Origin: Desulfobacula sp.
GTDB taxonomy: Bacteria > Desulfobacterota > Desulfobacteria > Desulfobacterales > Desulfobacteraceae
Direction of reading: 5' to 3'
Assembly (NCBI GenBank): GCA_028280105.1
Contig: JANQML010000210.1
Span: forward strand, 1 to 49,127
Length of the DNA: 49,127 nucleotides
Positions 1-8,758 of this stretch are shown one piece after another; the first letter of the stretch is position 1, and every line of letters starts with the position of its first letter. Both the position numbers and the translations under genes were made by a program. Under the pieces are notes generated by a model. The model was not told where the DNA came from and searched no databases. It saw nothing but the letters and a program-made list of their open reading frames with translations.

Positions 1-768
1 AATCGAAGATAAAAGCGCCCGGGTATACGGATGCAATGCATGATTGTATAACTCCTGGGCACCGGCAGTTTCGACGATCTTTCCCATATACATGACGGCG
101 ATTCTATCGGAGATATGTTTCACCACACTCAAATCATGGGAAATGAACAGGTAGGCAAGTCCCATTTTTTGCTGTAGATCCAACAACAGGTTCAAAATTT
201 TAGACTGAACAGAGACATCCAGTGCAGATACCGGTTCATCACAGACAATCAGATCCGGTTCCAGGCTGATGGCGCGGGCGATCCCTATCCGCTGACGCTG
301 GCCGCCGGAAAATTCATGGGGAAACTTTGTCAATGCATCGGCCGGCAGCCCCACCTGATCTAAAAGGGCGTGGATCCGGCGACTTAAATCCTTTATGTCC
401 CGTTTATGAACGATGAATTTTTCTTCAAGGATCTGTTTGATTGTCTGCCGGGGGTCAAGAGATTCAAACGGATCCTGAAAGATCATCTGCAGGTTCAGGG
501 TAAGGCGCTTTCGTGCCCTGGCATCTGCTTTGGAAATATCACGACCGTTCACAGTGACCGATCCGCCGGTGGCGGGATACAACCCCATGACGCACCGCCC
601 AAGCGTGGTTTTGCCACAGCCGGACTCACCGACAATACCTAGTGTCTCCCCTTTTTCAAGAGAAAACGTTACATCGTCCAAAGCATAGACATAGCCTTTG
701 CGCCGTAAAAATATACCGCCGGTCACTGGAAAGTATTTTTTCAGATGGTTGACTTGAAGAAATGCCAT
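1..768 (-). CDS. Oligopeptide/dipeptide ABC transporter ATP-binding protein (OppF/DppF-like), partial
   Basis: The gene starts with ATG at 766-768 and runs off the left edge, so 256 codons are visible and the C-terminus is missing. The product is the cytoplasmic ATPase that powers peptide import through an inner-membrane permease pair. The visible part has the Walker A region (GESGCGKTT), the Q-loop, the signature and Walker B region, and the start of the oligopeptide-type C-terminal extension (HPYTRALLSS), which is diagnostic of the Opp/Dpp ATPase family. A short AGGGA ribosome site sits just upstream. It is the second ATPase of the transporter encoded at 1380-4246, but a cold-shock gene separates the two. 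The family is certain; the transported peptide is unknown. Confidence 0.93.
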   Translation of the reverse strand, partial: MAFLQVNHLKKYFPVTGGIFLRRKGYVYALDDVTFSLEKGETLGIVGESGCGKTTLGRCVMGLYPATGGSVTVNGRDISKADARARKRLTLNLQMIFQDPFESLDPRQTIKQILEEKFIVHKRDIKDLSRRIHALLDQVGLPADALTKFPHEFSGGQRQRIGIARAISLEPDLIVCDEPVSALDVSVQSKILNLLLDLQQKMGLAYLFISHDLSVVKHISDRIAVMYMGKIVETAGAQELYNHALHPYTRALLSSI

Positions 769-941
769 AGGGTCCCTGATGAATTTTTAGATTCTTAGAC
801 GGATATACCATGAACCCGTTACGAAGACAAAGCTTTCAAGCTTTTGAAATAAGAAAAAAACGATGTCGCAAACAACCCTGAAAAATAAATATACTACCTG
901 AATCCGCTTCTTAAGCGGTGAAACGTCCTTTAATCAGAAGC

Positions 942-977
942 AAAAACGGGGTTTCCTTTACGGATCTAAGGAAACCC
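942..977 (-). terminator. Rho-independent terminator of the cold-shock gene
   Basis: A perfect 10-bp stem (GGGTTTCCTT at 949-958 with AAGGAAACCC at 968-977) has a 9-nt loop. Read on the minus strand it is followed by a run of five T (942-946). It begins 15 bp after the csp stop codon, so the cold-shock transcript should end before the downstream ATPase gene. Confidence 0.85.
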
Positions 978-992
978 TTACGATCGAATCTT

Positions 993-1193
993 TTATTGTA
1001 CAGTTACATTGACTGCAGCCGGGCCTTTTTGTCCGTCTTCAACATCAAACGTAACTTTGTCTCCTTCGTTAAGCGATCTGAAACCGCTGCTGTTGATACC
1101 GGAATGATGGACAAATACATCTGGGCCGTCTTCTTGTTCAATAAAACCATACCCTTTAGAATCATTAAACCATTTTACAATCCCATTTGCCAT
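993..1193 (-). CDS. Cold-shock domain protein (CspA family)
   Basis: This 66-residue protein is a single OB-fold cold-shock domain, the usual length for the family. RNP-1 (KGYGFI) and RNP-2 (VFVHHS) are both intact, and the N-terminal MxxGxVKWFN pattern is typical. It binds single-stranded RNA or DNA and acts as an RNA chaperone. The start is well supported by AAGGAGA about 8 bases upstream. It lies between two ABC-transporter ATPase genes on the same strand but has a structured leader and its own terminator, so it is probably a separate transcription unit. Which Csp paralogue it is, and whether it is cold-inducible, cannot be read from the sequence. Confidence 0.97.
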   Translation of the reverse strand: MANGIVKWFNDSKGYGFIEQEDGPDVFVHHSGINSSGFRSLNEGDKVTFDVEDGQKGPAAVNVTVQ

Positions 1194-1379
1194 TGTGACT
1201 GTCTCCTTATGTTAAATGAGTATTCAAGTTTCATACTTCAGGACGTGCCGCATTTGCAGATGGGGTCTCCCTCTAGAACGAAACTCCACAAGCCTTTCTC
1301 TCAGAAGCTTGTGTTTGACTTTTATTTATTTTCAAATAAAAAATCAAGAGATTTTTCACCTAAAATTTGTTTTTTTCAT
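1194..1379 (-). promoter_or_regulatory. Leader/promoter region of the cold-shock gene
   Basis: The 186-bp gap is AT-rich at its distal end and carries a hairpin at 1287-1313 (CACAAGC pairing with GCTTGTG, with an inner TTCT/AGAA helix). A possible sigma-70 promoter on the minus strand is TTGATT, 17 bases, TAAAAG, just upstream of the hairpin. Long structured 5' leaders are known for cspA-type genes, where they act as temperature-responsive RNA. That role is inferred here only from position. Confidence 0.4.
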
Positions 1380-2363
1380 TTAATTTGACTCGGCCAAATG
1401 GCACGCGGCTGTATGCCCTTCACCGATCCGTTTTTCCAGCGGCACCTTGATACGGCACACCGGTTCCACCCAGGGGCACCGCCCTGCAAACCGGCACCCC
1501 CGGGGCATATTCAGCAAAGACGGAACGCTGCCTTTTATTGTGGGCAGCCGGGTTTTCGGCTGCTTGGACAAAGAGGGAATGGATTTTAAAAGTCCTTGAG
1601 TATACGGGTGCCCGGGAGATTTGAACAGGGATCGGGCATTTGCTTTTTCCGCGACCCGCCCCGCATACATGACTACGACATCGTCGCAGTTTTCCGCGAT
1701 AACCCCCAAGTCGTGAGTAATCAGCAGCACCGACATACCAGACTCTTTCTGGAGGATACGGATTAAATCCAGGATCTGGGCCTGAACCGTCACATCAAGG
1801 GCAGTGGTCGGTTCATCTGCAATCAGAATCTGGGGTTCACATGCCAAAGCCATACCGATCATCACCCGCTGCCGCATCCCGCCGGACAATTGGTGGGGAT
1901 ATTTTTTAACCACCTTATCCGGATCGGAAATACCGACTTTTTCCAGCATTTCCACTGCCCGGGCCTGCATGTGCCGGTGGGATAATTCGCCGAAATGGAG
2001 CCGGTAGACTTCCGTCATCTGTTTTCCGATACGCTGTACCGGATTCAGTGCGGTCATGGGTTCCTGAAAAATCATGGAAATTTTTCGCCCCCGGATCCGG
2101 TGCATCTCTTCAACGGGCAAATCAAATACAGATTCACCGTTGAACCGGACGACTCCGTTGACGACTCTGGATACGGGTTTGGGAAGCAGGCGCATAATGC
2201 TCAGGGCTGTCACGCTTTTACCGCAACCGGATTCCCCGGCAATGCCAAGGATCCGGCCCTTTTGAAGGGAAAAGCTAACCTTGTCCACCGCCCTTACCAA
2301 CCCGGATTCGGTATCAAATTCAATAACCAGATCCGCCACTTCCAGAATGATTTCAGAATCCAC
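1380..2363 (-). CDS. Oligopeptide/dipeptide ABC transporter ATP-binding protein (OppD/DppD-like)
   Basis: This 327-residue protein has the normal full length for OppD/DppD ATPases. It has Walker A (GESGCGKS, about residues 42-49), the ABC signature (LSGGMRQR), Walker B (ILIADEPTTALD), the H-loop (THDLGV), and the C-terminal peptide-transporter extension with HPYTQGLL and a cysteine-containing CRFAGRCPW segment typical of the family. The start codon is GTG, with GGTGGAG upstream inside the end of the preceding gene. It follows the binding-protein gene by 8 bp, so the two are co-transcribed. The membrane permease genes that normally lie between binding protein and ATPases are absent here and may lie beyond the left edge. 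Confidence 0.95.
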   Translation of the reverse strand: MDSEIILEVADLVIEFDTESGLVRAVDKVSFSLQKGRILGIAGESGCGKSVTALSIMRLLPKPVSRVVNGVVRFNGESVFDLPVEEMHRIRGRKISMIFQEPMTALNPVQRIGKQMTEVYRLHFGELSHRHMQARAVEMLEKVGISDPDKVVKKYPHQLSGGMRQRVMIGMALACEPQILIADEPTTALDVTVQAQILDLIRILQKESGMSVLLITHDLGVIAENCDDVVVMYAGRVAEKANARSLFKSPGHPYTQGLLKSIPSLSKQPKTRLPTIKGSVPSLLNMPRGCRFAGRCPWVEPVCRIKVPLEKRIGEGHTAACHLAESN

Positions 2364-2371
2364 CTTAGATG

Positions 2372-4246
2372 TTACTCCACCTTATACGTATCATGGACAA
2401 CGGTCTCGGGCACAAAGGTCTGGCCGGATTGCATGGCCGACCGGGTCTGTTTTTTTACATCCGGATCGATCCAGAACAATCCGCCGGTCAGGGGTGAAAA
2501 CGGCTCGAACAGATCAGCCGACCGCCGGGTCCCGTAAAACTCCGGCAACTGGAGCCATCGCCAGTACCCCAGCCGCACATAGGGAACCATAAAGGTGGGA
2601 ACAAAGGAACCGTGGTCATGGATCATCCGCTGGATCTGTTTGGCCAGATCAATGCGGACCGCTTCGTCCAGGCTGGCCCGGTACTGGTCGATGAGGGCAT
2701 CCAGCTGCGGGTTGGCCGTATTGGTGATGTTGTTGGTCTGGGGCTTATTGGCATTGACCGAGTGCCAGGTTTCCCAATAAGCCGGCCGCATTTTGGTGCT
2801 CCAGGCCATCCAGGCCACATCGTGTTTCTTCTCAATTATTTTTTTATATGCGGCAGACGAATCCAGCCGTTCCAGTATCAGCTCAACCCCGGCTTTTGCC
2901 GCTTCTTCCTTTAAAACCACAAGACGCGGCATATGTTCTTCAAACGAATAGGTCACCTTTACCGAAAACCGAAGATCTTCTTTTACCCAGATACCGTCGT
3001 TTCCGCGGATCCATCCGGCATCGGCCATGAGCTGTTCGACCCGTTGGATATCATAGGTCCGGGGCTGAATCGAATGATCTGTATACGGGCCGTATCCGAA
3101 CGTGTTGTGAGGCAACCGGAAGTAATCCCCCCTCAGCACCTTTTTAATCACCCGTTCGATGTTCATGGCATAGGCAAAGGCATGGCGCACCCGCTTGTCC
3201 TTGAACACCGGTTTGGCCTCGTTGAGCCACATGCCCTGGGCGGATTGCTCCAGGTCATTGAAAAACCAGATCTTTTTAATATATCCCTTTTTAAATTCGT
3301 CCGTGTTTGATTTCTGATGCCAGTATTTGGGAAACGTCAAAGAAAAGGTGTCCAGTTCTCCCCTTCTGAAATGTTTCCACTGCAGGTTAAAATCCCGGAT
3401 GACGTCAAAAACCACATAATCCACATTAAACCGGTTTTTAAAATACCGCTTATCCTTTGCCCACCAGTCTTTTTTCCGTTTAAACCGGACAGATTTTCCC
3501 TTGTCGAAATCACTGATCTGGTAGGCGCCGGTGTTGGGGACGATCTTCCAGTTATACTGCTGGACAAAGGTGTCATCCAGAACACCGTAAAAATGCTGGG
3601 GTGTCGGTGAAATTCCAATTCTTATATGGAGGTCCGGAAGGGCCTTGGTGCTTTTCACCGCAATGGTGTAGTCATCGTATACAATGACGGCATCAATCAC
3701 CCTTGTATAATAGTCATTGTACCAGGGGGCGATGATTTTATCCGAGCGCATGAATTCAAGGGTATAGACGTAGTCCCACGCCGTGACCGGAACGCCGTCC
3801 GACCAGCGGGCATCTTTATCCAATTTGAAGTACATGGTTTTCTTGTCCGGATCAAAGGCCCAGTGAGTGGCCAGTTCGGGCAGGATGTTGTTGGTGTTGG
3901 GATGCATACTGATCAAGGACATCTGGTTGCTGTGAATCCGACTTGCAAAACTTGAATTCGAATCCGGGCCAACGGTTCTGAAGGTGGTGGGGAAAGAGAG
4001 GATCGCGGAATGAAATGTCCCGCCCTTGATTGCCTTTGGAGAAGAATACAACGGGTCTGAATCATTGGTCAGCCACTGGATCCCCTCCGGCAGCGGCTGG
4101 TACACTTTCTCAAATGCCGCCTCCGGGGCCGGTTCGCCTTGAGCGGATTGAGCCGTTGGTTCCGAATCTTCCGGATTGTTTGAACACCCCCAGACAATAC
4201 CCATCATCAGGCAGAGTATCCCCAAAAAGAAGCACGTGCGTTTCAT
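2372..4246 (-). CDS. Extracellular solute-binding protein family 5 (peptide-binding lipoprotein, YejA-like)
   Basis: The product is a 624-residue periplasmic binding protein for oligopeptide-type ligands. I chose the ATG at 4244-4246 because GGAG lies 8 bases upstream and the product then begins MKRTCFF with a hydrophobic signal and a lipobox ending VWGC, about 20 residues in. An in-frame start 28 codons upstream would bury this signal. The body shows family-5 features: TWAFDPDKKTMYFKLDKDARWSDG-type core with GVPVTAWDYVYTLEF near the N-terminal third, and a C-terminal WRWLQLPEF region that recalls YejA. It is the first gene of the minus-strand transporter unit, followed closely by the OppD-like ATPase. 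Lipid anchoring is predicted from the lipobox; the ligand is unknown. Confidence 0.9.
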   Translation of the reverse strand: MKRTCFFLGILCLMMGIVWGCSNNPEDSEPTAQSAQGEPAPEAAFEKVYQPLPEGIQWLTNDSDPLYSSPKAIKGGTFHSAILSFPTTFRTVGPDSNSSFASRIHSNQMSLISMHPNTNNILPELATHWAFDPDKKTMYFKLDKDARWSDGVPVTAWDYVYTLEFMRSDKIIAPWYNDYYTRVIDAVIVYDDYTIAVKSTKALPDLHIRIGISPTPQHFYGVLDDTFVQQYNWKIVPNTGAYQISDFDKGKSVRFKRKKDWWAKDKRYFKNRFNVDYVVFDVIRDFNLQWKHFRRGELDTFSLTFPKYWHQKSNTDEFKKGYIKKIWFFNDLEQSAQGMWLNEAKPVFKDKRVRHAFAYAMNIERVIKKVLRGDYFRLPHNTFGYGPYTDHSIQPRTYDIQRVEQLMADAGWIRGNDGIWVKEDLRFSVKVTYSFEEHMPRLVVLKEEAAKAGVELILERLDSSAAYKKIIEKKHDVAWMAWSTKMRPAYWETWHSVNANKPQTNNITNTANPQLDALIDQYRASLDEAVRIDLAKQIQRMIHDHGSFVPTFMVPYVRLGYWRWLQLPEFYGTRRSADLFEPFSPLTGGLFWIDPDVKKQTRSAMQSGQTFVPETVVHDTYKVE

Positions 4247-4553
4247 TTTAACTCCACTAAAAGTCCCGATAAAAAAAACAGGGGAATTCAGCCGAATCAT
4301 AATTCCCCAACCGTTTTCAAAGCATACCAAATCATTGGGTTCTTAATCAATCATTCTTTTACCCATCAAAAATGAACAAATCGCGGTTAAGACGGTCGCC
4401 CCCTGGTGTTTATCAGATTTTACGCCGTTTTTTTTAACAAGGGGCCAGGTATACACCTTGACCCGAAAAAGTTTATCATATAGCATGAGATTCATCATCT
4501 AAAGGATTGTCTTTAAGTCAATCAAAGGTTTATTAAGGAAATCAGAACGTCTT
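4247..4553. other. Divergent intergenic region between peptide-binding protein and motA
   Basis: This 307-bp gap must hold promoters for both divergent units. On the plus strand TTGACC (4458-4463) and TATAGC (4479-4484) are 15 bases apart, a weak sigma-70 candidate. AAGGAAA precedes the motA ATG. I found no convincing flagellar sigma-28 or sigma-54 element, no RNA gene and no small ORF with a good ribosome site. Confidence 0.35.
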
Positions 4554-5333
4554 ATGGATATTGCATCGTTTATTGGAATCATCTCCGGATTTTCATTGAT
4601 TATCAGTGCCATTTATCTGGGCGGTGATCTGCATAATTTTATCAACATACAGGGGCTGATGATCGTATTCGGGGGAACCATTGCCACCACCCTGATTACC
4701 TTTCAGTTCTCGGACGTCATTGCCGCCTTTAAAGCCGCCTATTTTGTCTTTTCCAAGGACAAGGAAGACCCCAACGATGCCGTGGCCACCATGATCAAGC
4801 TCAGCCATATCAGCCGGCGCCGGGGACTGCTGGAACTGAGTAAGGTCGAAACCGATTCGCTTTTTCTAAAAAAAGCCTGCGGGCTTCTTGCGGACGGATC
4901 CTCTGAAGAGGTCATCCGGGCGGCGCTCACCACTGAAATCCAGTCCCTTCAGATGCGCCATTTCATTGTCCAGGATGTCTTCCGGAAGATGGGAATTTAC
5001 GCACCGGCATTTGGTATGCTGGGAACCCTGATCGGCCTGGTTCAGATGTTAAGCCGACTCCAGGACCCGGCCCACATCGGACCGGCAATGGCAGTGGCAT
5101 TGTTAACCACCTTTTACGGTTCCCTTTTATCCACCCTGTTTTTTCTGCCCATTGCCGGTAAGCTGAGATCCAGGACCGTGGCGGAGATCATTAATCTTGA
5201 AATCAAAAGGGAAGGCGCCATTTCCATTATCAAAGACAATAACCCGGTTATCATATATGAGAAATTGTCCAGCTTTATCTCATCCCGGTTGCGAAAACCC
5301 ATGAAAAAGATGAATCTGAAAAAAGAGCCATGA
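4554..5333 (+). CDS. motA: Flagellar motor stator protein MotA
   Basis: This 259-residue integral membrane protein is the proton- or sodium-channel subunit of the flagellar stator. It has two N-terminal transmembrane helices (residues about 2-22 and 30-50), a large cytoplasmic loop that contacts the rotor, and two C-terminal helices around FGMLGTLIGLVQML and AVALLTTFYGSLLSTLFF, the latter containing conserved MotA/PomA pore motifs. Length and order are standard for the PomA-like branch. It overlaps motB by 4 bp (ATGA), which implies translational coupling and equal synthesis. Ion specificity cannot be decided from the sequence. Confidence 0.95.
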   Translation: MDIASFIGIISGFSLIISAIYLGGDLHNFINIQGLMIVFGGTIATTLITFQFSDVIAAFKAAYFVFSKDKEDPNDAVATMIKLSHISRRRGLLELSKVETDSLFLKKACGLLADGSSEEVIRAALTTEIQSLQMRHFIVQDVFRKMGIYAPAFGMLGTLIGLVQMLSRLQDPAHIGPAMAVALLTTFYGSLLSTLFFLPIAGKLRSRTVAEIINLEIKREGAISIIKDNNPVIIYEKLSSFISSRLRKPMKKMNLKKEP

Positions 5334-6064
5334 GAGACAACACCTATAATTCCGGTTTCATCACCTATGATGACGAGGCCACGTGGCTGGTCACCTATGC
5401 AGACCTGATGACCATCCTGCTGGTCTTTTTTATCCTCTTGTACACCCTGGCCTCTTTTGAAAAGATAAAATACAGACAGGCCGTGGATGAGATCCGGGTC
5501 CATGTGGAGCAGGGACAAAATCTGATCGGATTGATGGAGTTAATGGAAATACCGGAATCCGCCGATACCCGTATCACCATTGAAGATATTACGGGGCTGC
5601 GATCCAGGACGCAGGCCTTGATGGTAGATATGAGCCGGTTTGCCGAAACCGGCGATTACCGGGACGACATTTCAACCCGGATACTGGATGGAAAAGTCAT
5701 TGTCAGTATCCAGGGACAGGCCCTGTTTGCCTCCGGGTCAGCCGCCCTGAACCAGGCCTCACTGGACATATTTGACCGGATCATCCAGGTTCTTGCCGAT
5801 TATCCGGATTATAATATCAATATTAAAGGCCATACCGACAACATCCCCATTTCAACACCGGTCTTTCCGTCTAACTGGGAACTGTCCGCCGTCCGGGCCA
5901 CCACCGTGCTCAAGCACCTGATATCAAAGGGTGTTGACCCCAAAAGACTCACAGCCACCGGGTTTGGTGATGTCATGCCTTTGGTACCCAATACATCAGA
6001 AGAAAACCGCTCACAAAACAGGAGGGTTGAATTTGTTCTGGAAAAAAAAGAGACCGGTAACTGA
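5330..6064 (+). CDS. motB: Flagellar motor protein MotB (OmpA-like peptidoglycan-binding)
   Basis: This 244-residue stator subunit has one N-terminal transmembrane helix and a periplasmic OmpA-like domain that anchors the stator to peptidoglycan. The ion-binding aspartate is visible as D25 in TYADLMTILLVFF. The C-terminal half has the OmpA/MotB pattern (IKGHTDN, then SNWELSAVRATTV, then QNRRVEFVL). It starts inside the motA stop codon (ATGA) and its last 32 bases overlap the PilZ gene. The family assignment is firm, including the partner relation with MotA. Confidence 0.95.
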   Translation: MRDNTYNSGFITYDDEATWLVTYADLMTILLVFFILLYTLASFEKIKYRQAVDEIRVHVEQGQNLIGLMELMEIPESADTRITIEDITGLRSRTQALMVDMSRFAETGDYRDDISTRILDGKVIVSIQGQALFASGSAALNQASLDIFDRIIQVLADYPDYNINIKGHTDNIPISTPVFPSNWELSAVRATTVLKHLISKGVDPKRLTATGFGDVMPLVPNTSEENRSQNRRVEFVLEKKETGN

Positions 6065-6416
6065 TAAGATTATCCACGAGTCCGAAGACAAACGAAACAC
6101 CTATCGATATGAATTTAAAGACGGCCAAGGGATTCAGATTGAGTTTCTGGGAAAGAGAGTGACGGTCATCAATATCAGCTCCGGCGGTATGGCATTTAAG
6201 AACAGGGGATTTAAAAAGTATGATTTTGACTTTATTAAATTCAAGCTCGACATCCCTAACTTCAAAGGAAAAAGCACCTTTTTTGCCGGATTGCGGGTCT
6301 TGGCAATCAGTCAGAAAGAGACCTGCCACTGCATTTTTGAACACTGTTCCCTAGATCAGCACGAACTGATTCACAGGTACGTTCTTGAGATGCAAAAGTA
6401 TGATCTTGCACATTGA
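6033..6416 (+). CDS. PilZ domain protein (predicted c-di-GMP receptor) downstream of motAB
   Basis: This protein of about 127 residues shows the two PilZ signature pieces in order: RNTYR (RxxxR) near residue 20 and NISSGG (NxSxxG) near residue 48, which together bind cyclic di-GMP in this family. I chose TTG at 6033 because AGGAGG stands 7 bases upstream; this makes the gene overlap the last 32 bases of motB. Earlier in-frame ATGs lie far inside motB and lack such a site. Overlap on both sides (motB, dinB) shows tight co-transcription. A role in adjusting the stator in response to c-di-GMP, as for YcgR-type proteins, is inference from context. The protein has no YcgR N-terminal domain. Confidence 0.82.
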   Translation: MFWKKKRPVTDKIIHESEDKRNTYRYEFKDGQGIQIEFLGKRVTVINISSGGMAFKNRGFKKYDFDFIKFKLDIPNFKGKSTFFAGLRVLAISQKETCHCIFEHCSLDQHELIHRYVLEMQKYDLAH

Positions 6417-7587
6417 CATGGATGCCTTTTTTGCCGCCATTGAACAACGGGATAACCCGCACCTCAAGGGCAAACCGGTCATCATTTCGGCGGATCACAG
6501 CCGCGGGGTTGTCTCTACGGCAAGTTACGAAGCCAGGCGATTCGGCATCCGGTCGGCCATGCCCGTATTCCAGGCCAAACAACGGTGTGATCACCTTAAA
6601 ATCATACCGGGCAACATGAAAAAATACCAGACAGCGTCCAGGCAGATCATGGCCATTCTCGCCTCCTTCTCCCCGTCCCTGGAACCGGTCTCCATTGATG
6701 AGGCGTATGTGGATATAAACGGGTGTGAGCGGTTGTTCGGTTCACCCGAACAGATCGGCATGGCCATTAAAAACCAGATTTATGACCGCCTGTCTTTGAC
6801 CTGTTCCGTGGGTATCGCCCCGGTTAAATTTTTATCCAAAATCGCCTCGGATATGAATAAACCCGACGGCCTGACCATCATCGACCGGCTTCAAATGGAC
6901 CGGTTCATCCGTGACCTGCCCATAGAAAAGGTTCCGGGTGTGGGCAAACAGGCCATGAAGCAGATGACACTGCTGAAAATAAAAACATTGGGCGATATCC
7001 ATCATTTCGCCCTGCCGATTTTGACAAAAAAGTTCGGCAGTATGGGCCAACGGCTGATGGAATTGTCCCGGGGCATTGATGCCACCCATCTTTCTGAAAA
7101 TACGGTCCGAAAGTCCATCTCCAGCGAAACCACCCTGTCAGCCGATATCAAGGACTTTGAAACGGTCAAACAGGTATTGCTGGACCACAGTCAGACTGTC
7201 GGACGCCAGCTCCGGAAAAAAGGATGGGTTTGCACCGTTGTTTTTATTAAGCTTAAATTCTCTGATTTTTCCCGGATAACCCGCCAAAAAAAACTGGATG
7301 ATCCCATCTGTTCCTCTGCAGCCATATTTGACGAAGCCCTTGCCCTTTACCGGAAGATACAGTTGAGTAAAAAAATCCGGCTGGTGGGTGTGGGTGTGGG
7401 CGGATTAAAAGATAAAGACGCCCCCTTTCAAATGTCGTTGATCACCCGGGAGAGCCGGCAGAAAAAACAATGGGAATCCGTGGATGAAGCCGTTGATACC
7501 ATTGCTGAAAAATTTGGAACCAACGTGATCAAAAAAGCATCCTTAAACCGATCCATACAGGAGAAAAAAAATGGAAAACAAAACTGA
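6400..7587 (+). CDS. dinB: DNA polymerase IV (Y-family translesion polymerase)
   Basis: This protein of about 395 residues is an error-prone, lesion-bypass DNA polymerase. The start at ATG 6400 gives the family-typical MILHIDMDAFFAAIEQ; a TTG five codons upstream is the alternative. Catalytic acidic residues are seen in HIDMDAF near the N-terminus and in SIDEAYVD near residue 103. The thumb helix-hairpin-helix (VPGVGKQ) and the little-finger domain follow, so the protein is full length. The C-terminus lacks an obvious QLxLF-type beta-clamp motif at the very end; its last residues are lysine-rich. It overlaps the PilZ gene and acyP by 17 bp each. Confidence 0.95.
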   Translation: MILHIDMDAFFAAIEQRDNPHLKGKPVIISADHSRGVVSTASYEARRFGIRSAMPVFQAKQRCDHLKIIPGNMKKYQTASRQIMAILASFSPSLEPVSIDEAYVDINGCERLFGSPEQIGMAIKNQIYDRLSLTCSVGIAPVKFLSKIASDMNKPDGLTIIDRLQMDRFIRDLPIEKVPGVGKQAMKQMTLLKIKTLGDIHHFALPILTKKFGSMGQRLMELSRGIDATHLSENTVRKSISSETTLSADIKDFETVKQVLLDHSQTVGRQLRKKGWVCTVVFIKLKFSDFSRITRQKKLDDPICSSAAIFDEALALYRKIQLSKKIRLVGVGVGGLKDKDAPFQMSLITRESRQKKQWESVDEAVDTIAEKFGTNVIKKASLNRSIQEKKNGKQN

Positions 7588-7852
7588 AGTCAAAGTCACG
7601 ATCTCCGGCAGGGTTCAGGGCGTCTTTTACCGGGCCTCCACCCGGGATAAAGCAGACGAACTGGGGGTAACCGGGTATGTAAAAAACCTTGCCAACGGAG
7701 ATGTTGAAGCGGTGTTCCGGGCGGATCCGGATACCGTGGAACAGATGGTCCAATGGTGTTATAAAGGGTCCCCCTCCTCGGCGGTCCAAAGTGTGATCAC
7801 ACAAAAATCAGAATCTCCCGAAGCGTTTCATTCTTTTGAAATCAGGTATTGA
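7571..7852 (+). CDS. acyP: Acylphosphatase
   Basis: This 93-residue enzyme hydrolyses acyl phosphates. The phosphate-binding loop GRVQGVFYR with its catalytic arginine (about residue 22) and the catalytic asparagine in VKNLANGDVEA (about residue 40) are both present. Length is normal. The ATG follows AGGAG by 7 bases and lies inside the 3' end of dinB, so translation is probably coupled. Its physiological role is unclear, as for most bacterial acylphosphatases. Confidence 0.95.
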   Translation: MENKTEVKVTISGRVQGVFYRASTRDKADELGVTGYVKNLANGDVEAVFRADPDTVEQMVQWCYKGSPSSAVQSVITQKSESPEAFHSFEIRY

Positions 7853-7869
7853 ACCGGGGGAGGTGAACA

Positions 7870-8679
7870 TTGGATACGCTTTTTTTCTATTCCTCCAAAA
7901 TAGTTTGGATGCTTATCTCACCCGATCTTATCCTGGTTTTACTGCTGGCATCTGGCCTGGTATTGCTGTGGTGCAAGGCCTATACAAAGGCAAAAGCATT
8001 CCTTTCCATGGGGATCGGCTTTATCCTGTTCATTACAATCCTCCCCATTGGAGACTGGATTTACCTTCCCTTGGAAAAACGGTTCCCTCCGCAGGAATCC
8101 CACTCCCTCAAAAACCACACCATTGACGGCATCATTATGCTGGGGGGGGCCGAAGCCTTGCTGTCTTCAAAGCGGTGGCACCGGTTCGGTCTGAACGATG
8201 CATCAGAAAGGTATATTGAATTTATTCACTTGATTCAAACATATCCGGATGCAACCCGTCTGTTTTCAGGCGGCAGCCATATCAAGTACAACGATGAGGC
8301 GGTGAATTACTGGGTTGCCAAACAGGTTTTCAGCAAACTGAATATTGATACACGCCGGATTCTGTTCGAAAATCAGTCAAGAAACACCTATGAAAACAGC
8401 ATATTTTCTCACCAGATGGTGAAGCCCAACCCGGGTGAAAGATGGATACTGGTTACTTCGGCAGCCCACATGCCCAGGGCCGTGGGTGTGTTTCGCAAAG
8501 CAGGATGGGATGTGATCCCCTATCCTGTGGATTACAAAACAATACTCAAAGACAGTTTGAGCGTAAATTTAAACTTTTCCGGCAACTTAGCCCGATTTAC
8601 ATTGGCGGTCAAAGAATGGACCGGCCTTCTGGCCTATTACCTGACCGGAAAAACCAACCACCTCTTTCCGGGCCCTTAA
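7870..8679 (+). CDS. YdcF/ElyC-like DUF218 membrane protein
   Basis: This 269-residue protein has two N-terminal transmembrane helices (about residues 15-32 and 42-62) followed by a periplasmic DUF218 domain. Family marks include DGIIMLGGAEA, the FSGGSH loop, ENQSRNTYEN and LVTSAAHMPRA in the usual order. ElyC of E. coli, a member of the family, affects envelope and peptidoglycan assembly; the exact chemistry is not established. The start is TTG at 7870, supported by GGGGGAGG 7 bases upstream. It ends the run that begins at motA and faces a convergent gene. Confidence 0.88.
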   Translation: MDTLFFYSSKIVWMLISPDLILVLLLASGLVLLWCKAYTKAKAFLSMGIGFILFITILPIGDWIYLPLEKRFPPQESHSLKNHTIDGIIMLGGAEALLSSKRWHRFGLNDASERYIEFIHLIQTYPDATRLFSGGSHIKYNDEAVNYWVAKQVFSKLNIDTRRILFENQSRNTYENSIFSHQMVKPNPGERWILVTSAAHMPRAVGVFRKAGWDVIPYPVDYKTILKDSLSVNLNFSGNLARFTLAVKEWTGLLAYYLTGKTNHLFPGP

Positions 8680-8758
8680 AAACAAAAATGAGCGATCCGG
8701 GACCCCCCTGGGTAGCCCGATCACCCCCTATTCAGGCCAAACCGTTTTTCAGAGCCGA

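Noticed and set aside
918-1388. 156-codon plus-strand frame over the cold-shock gene
   Set aside because: It covers the csp gene, its leader and its terminator in antisense and shows no protein features.
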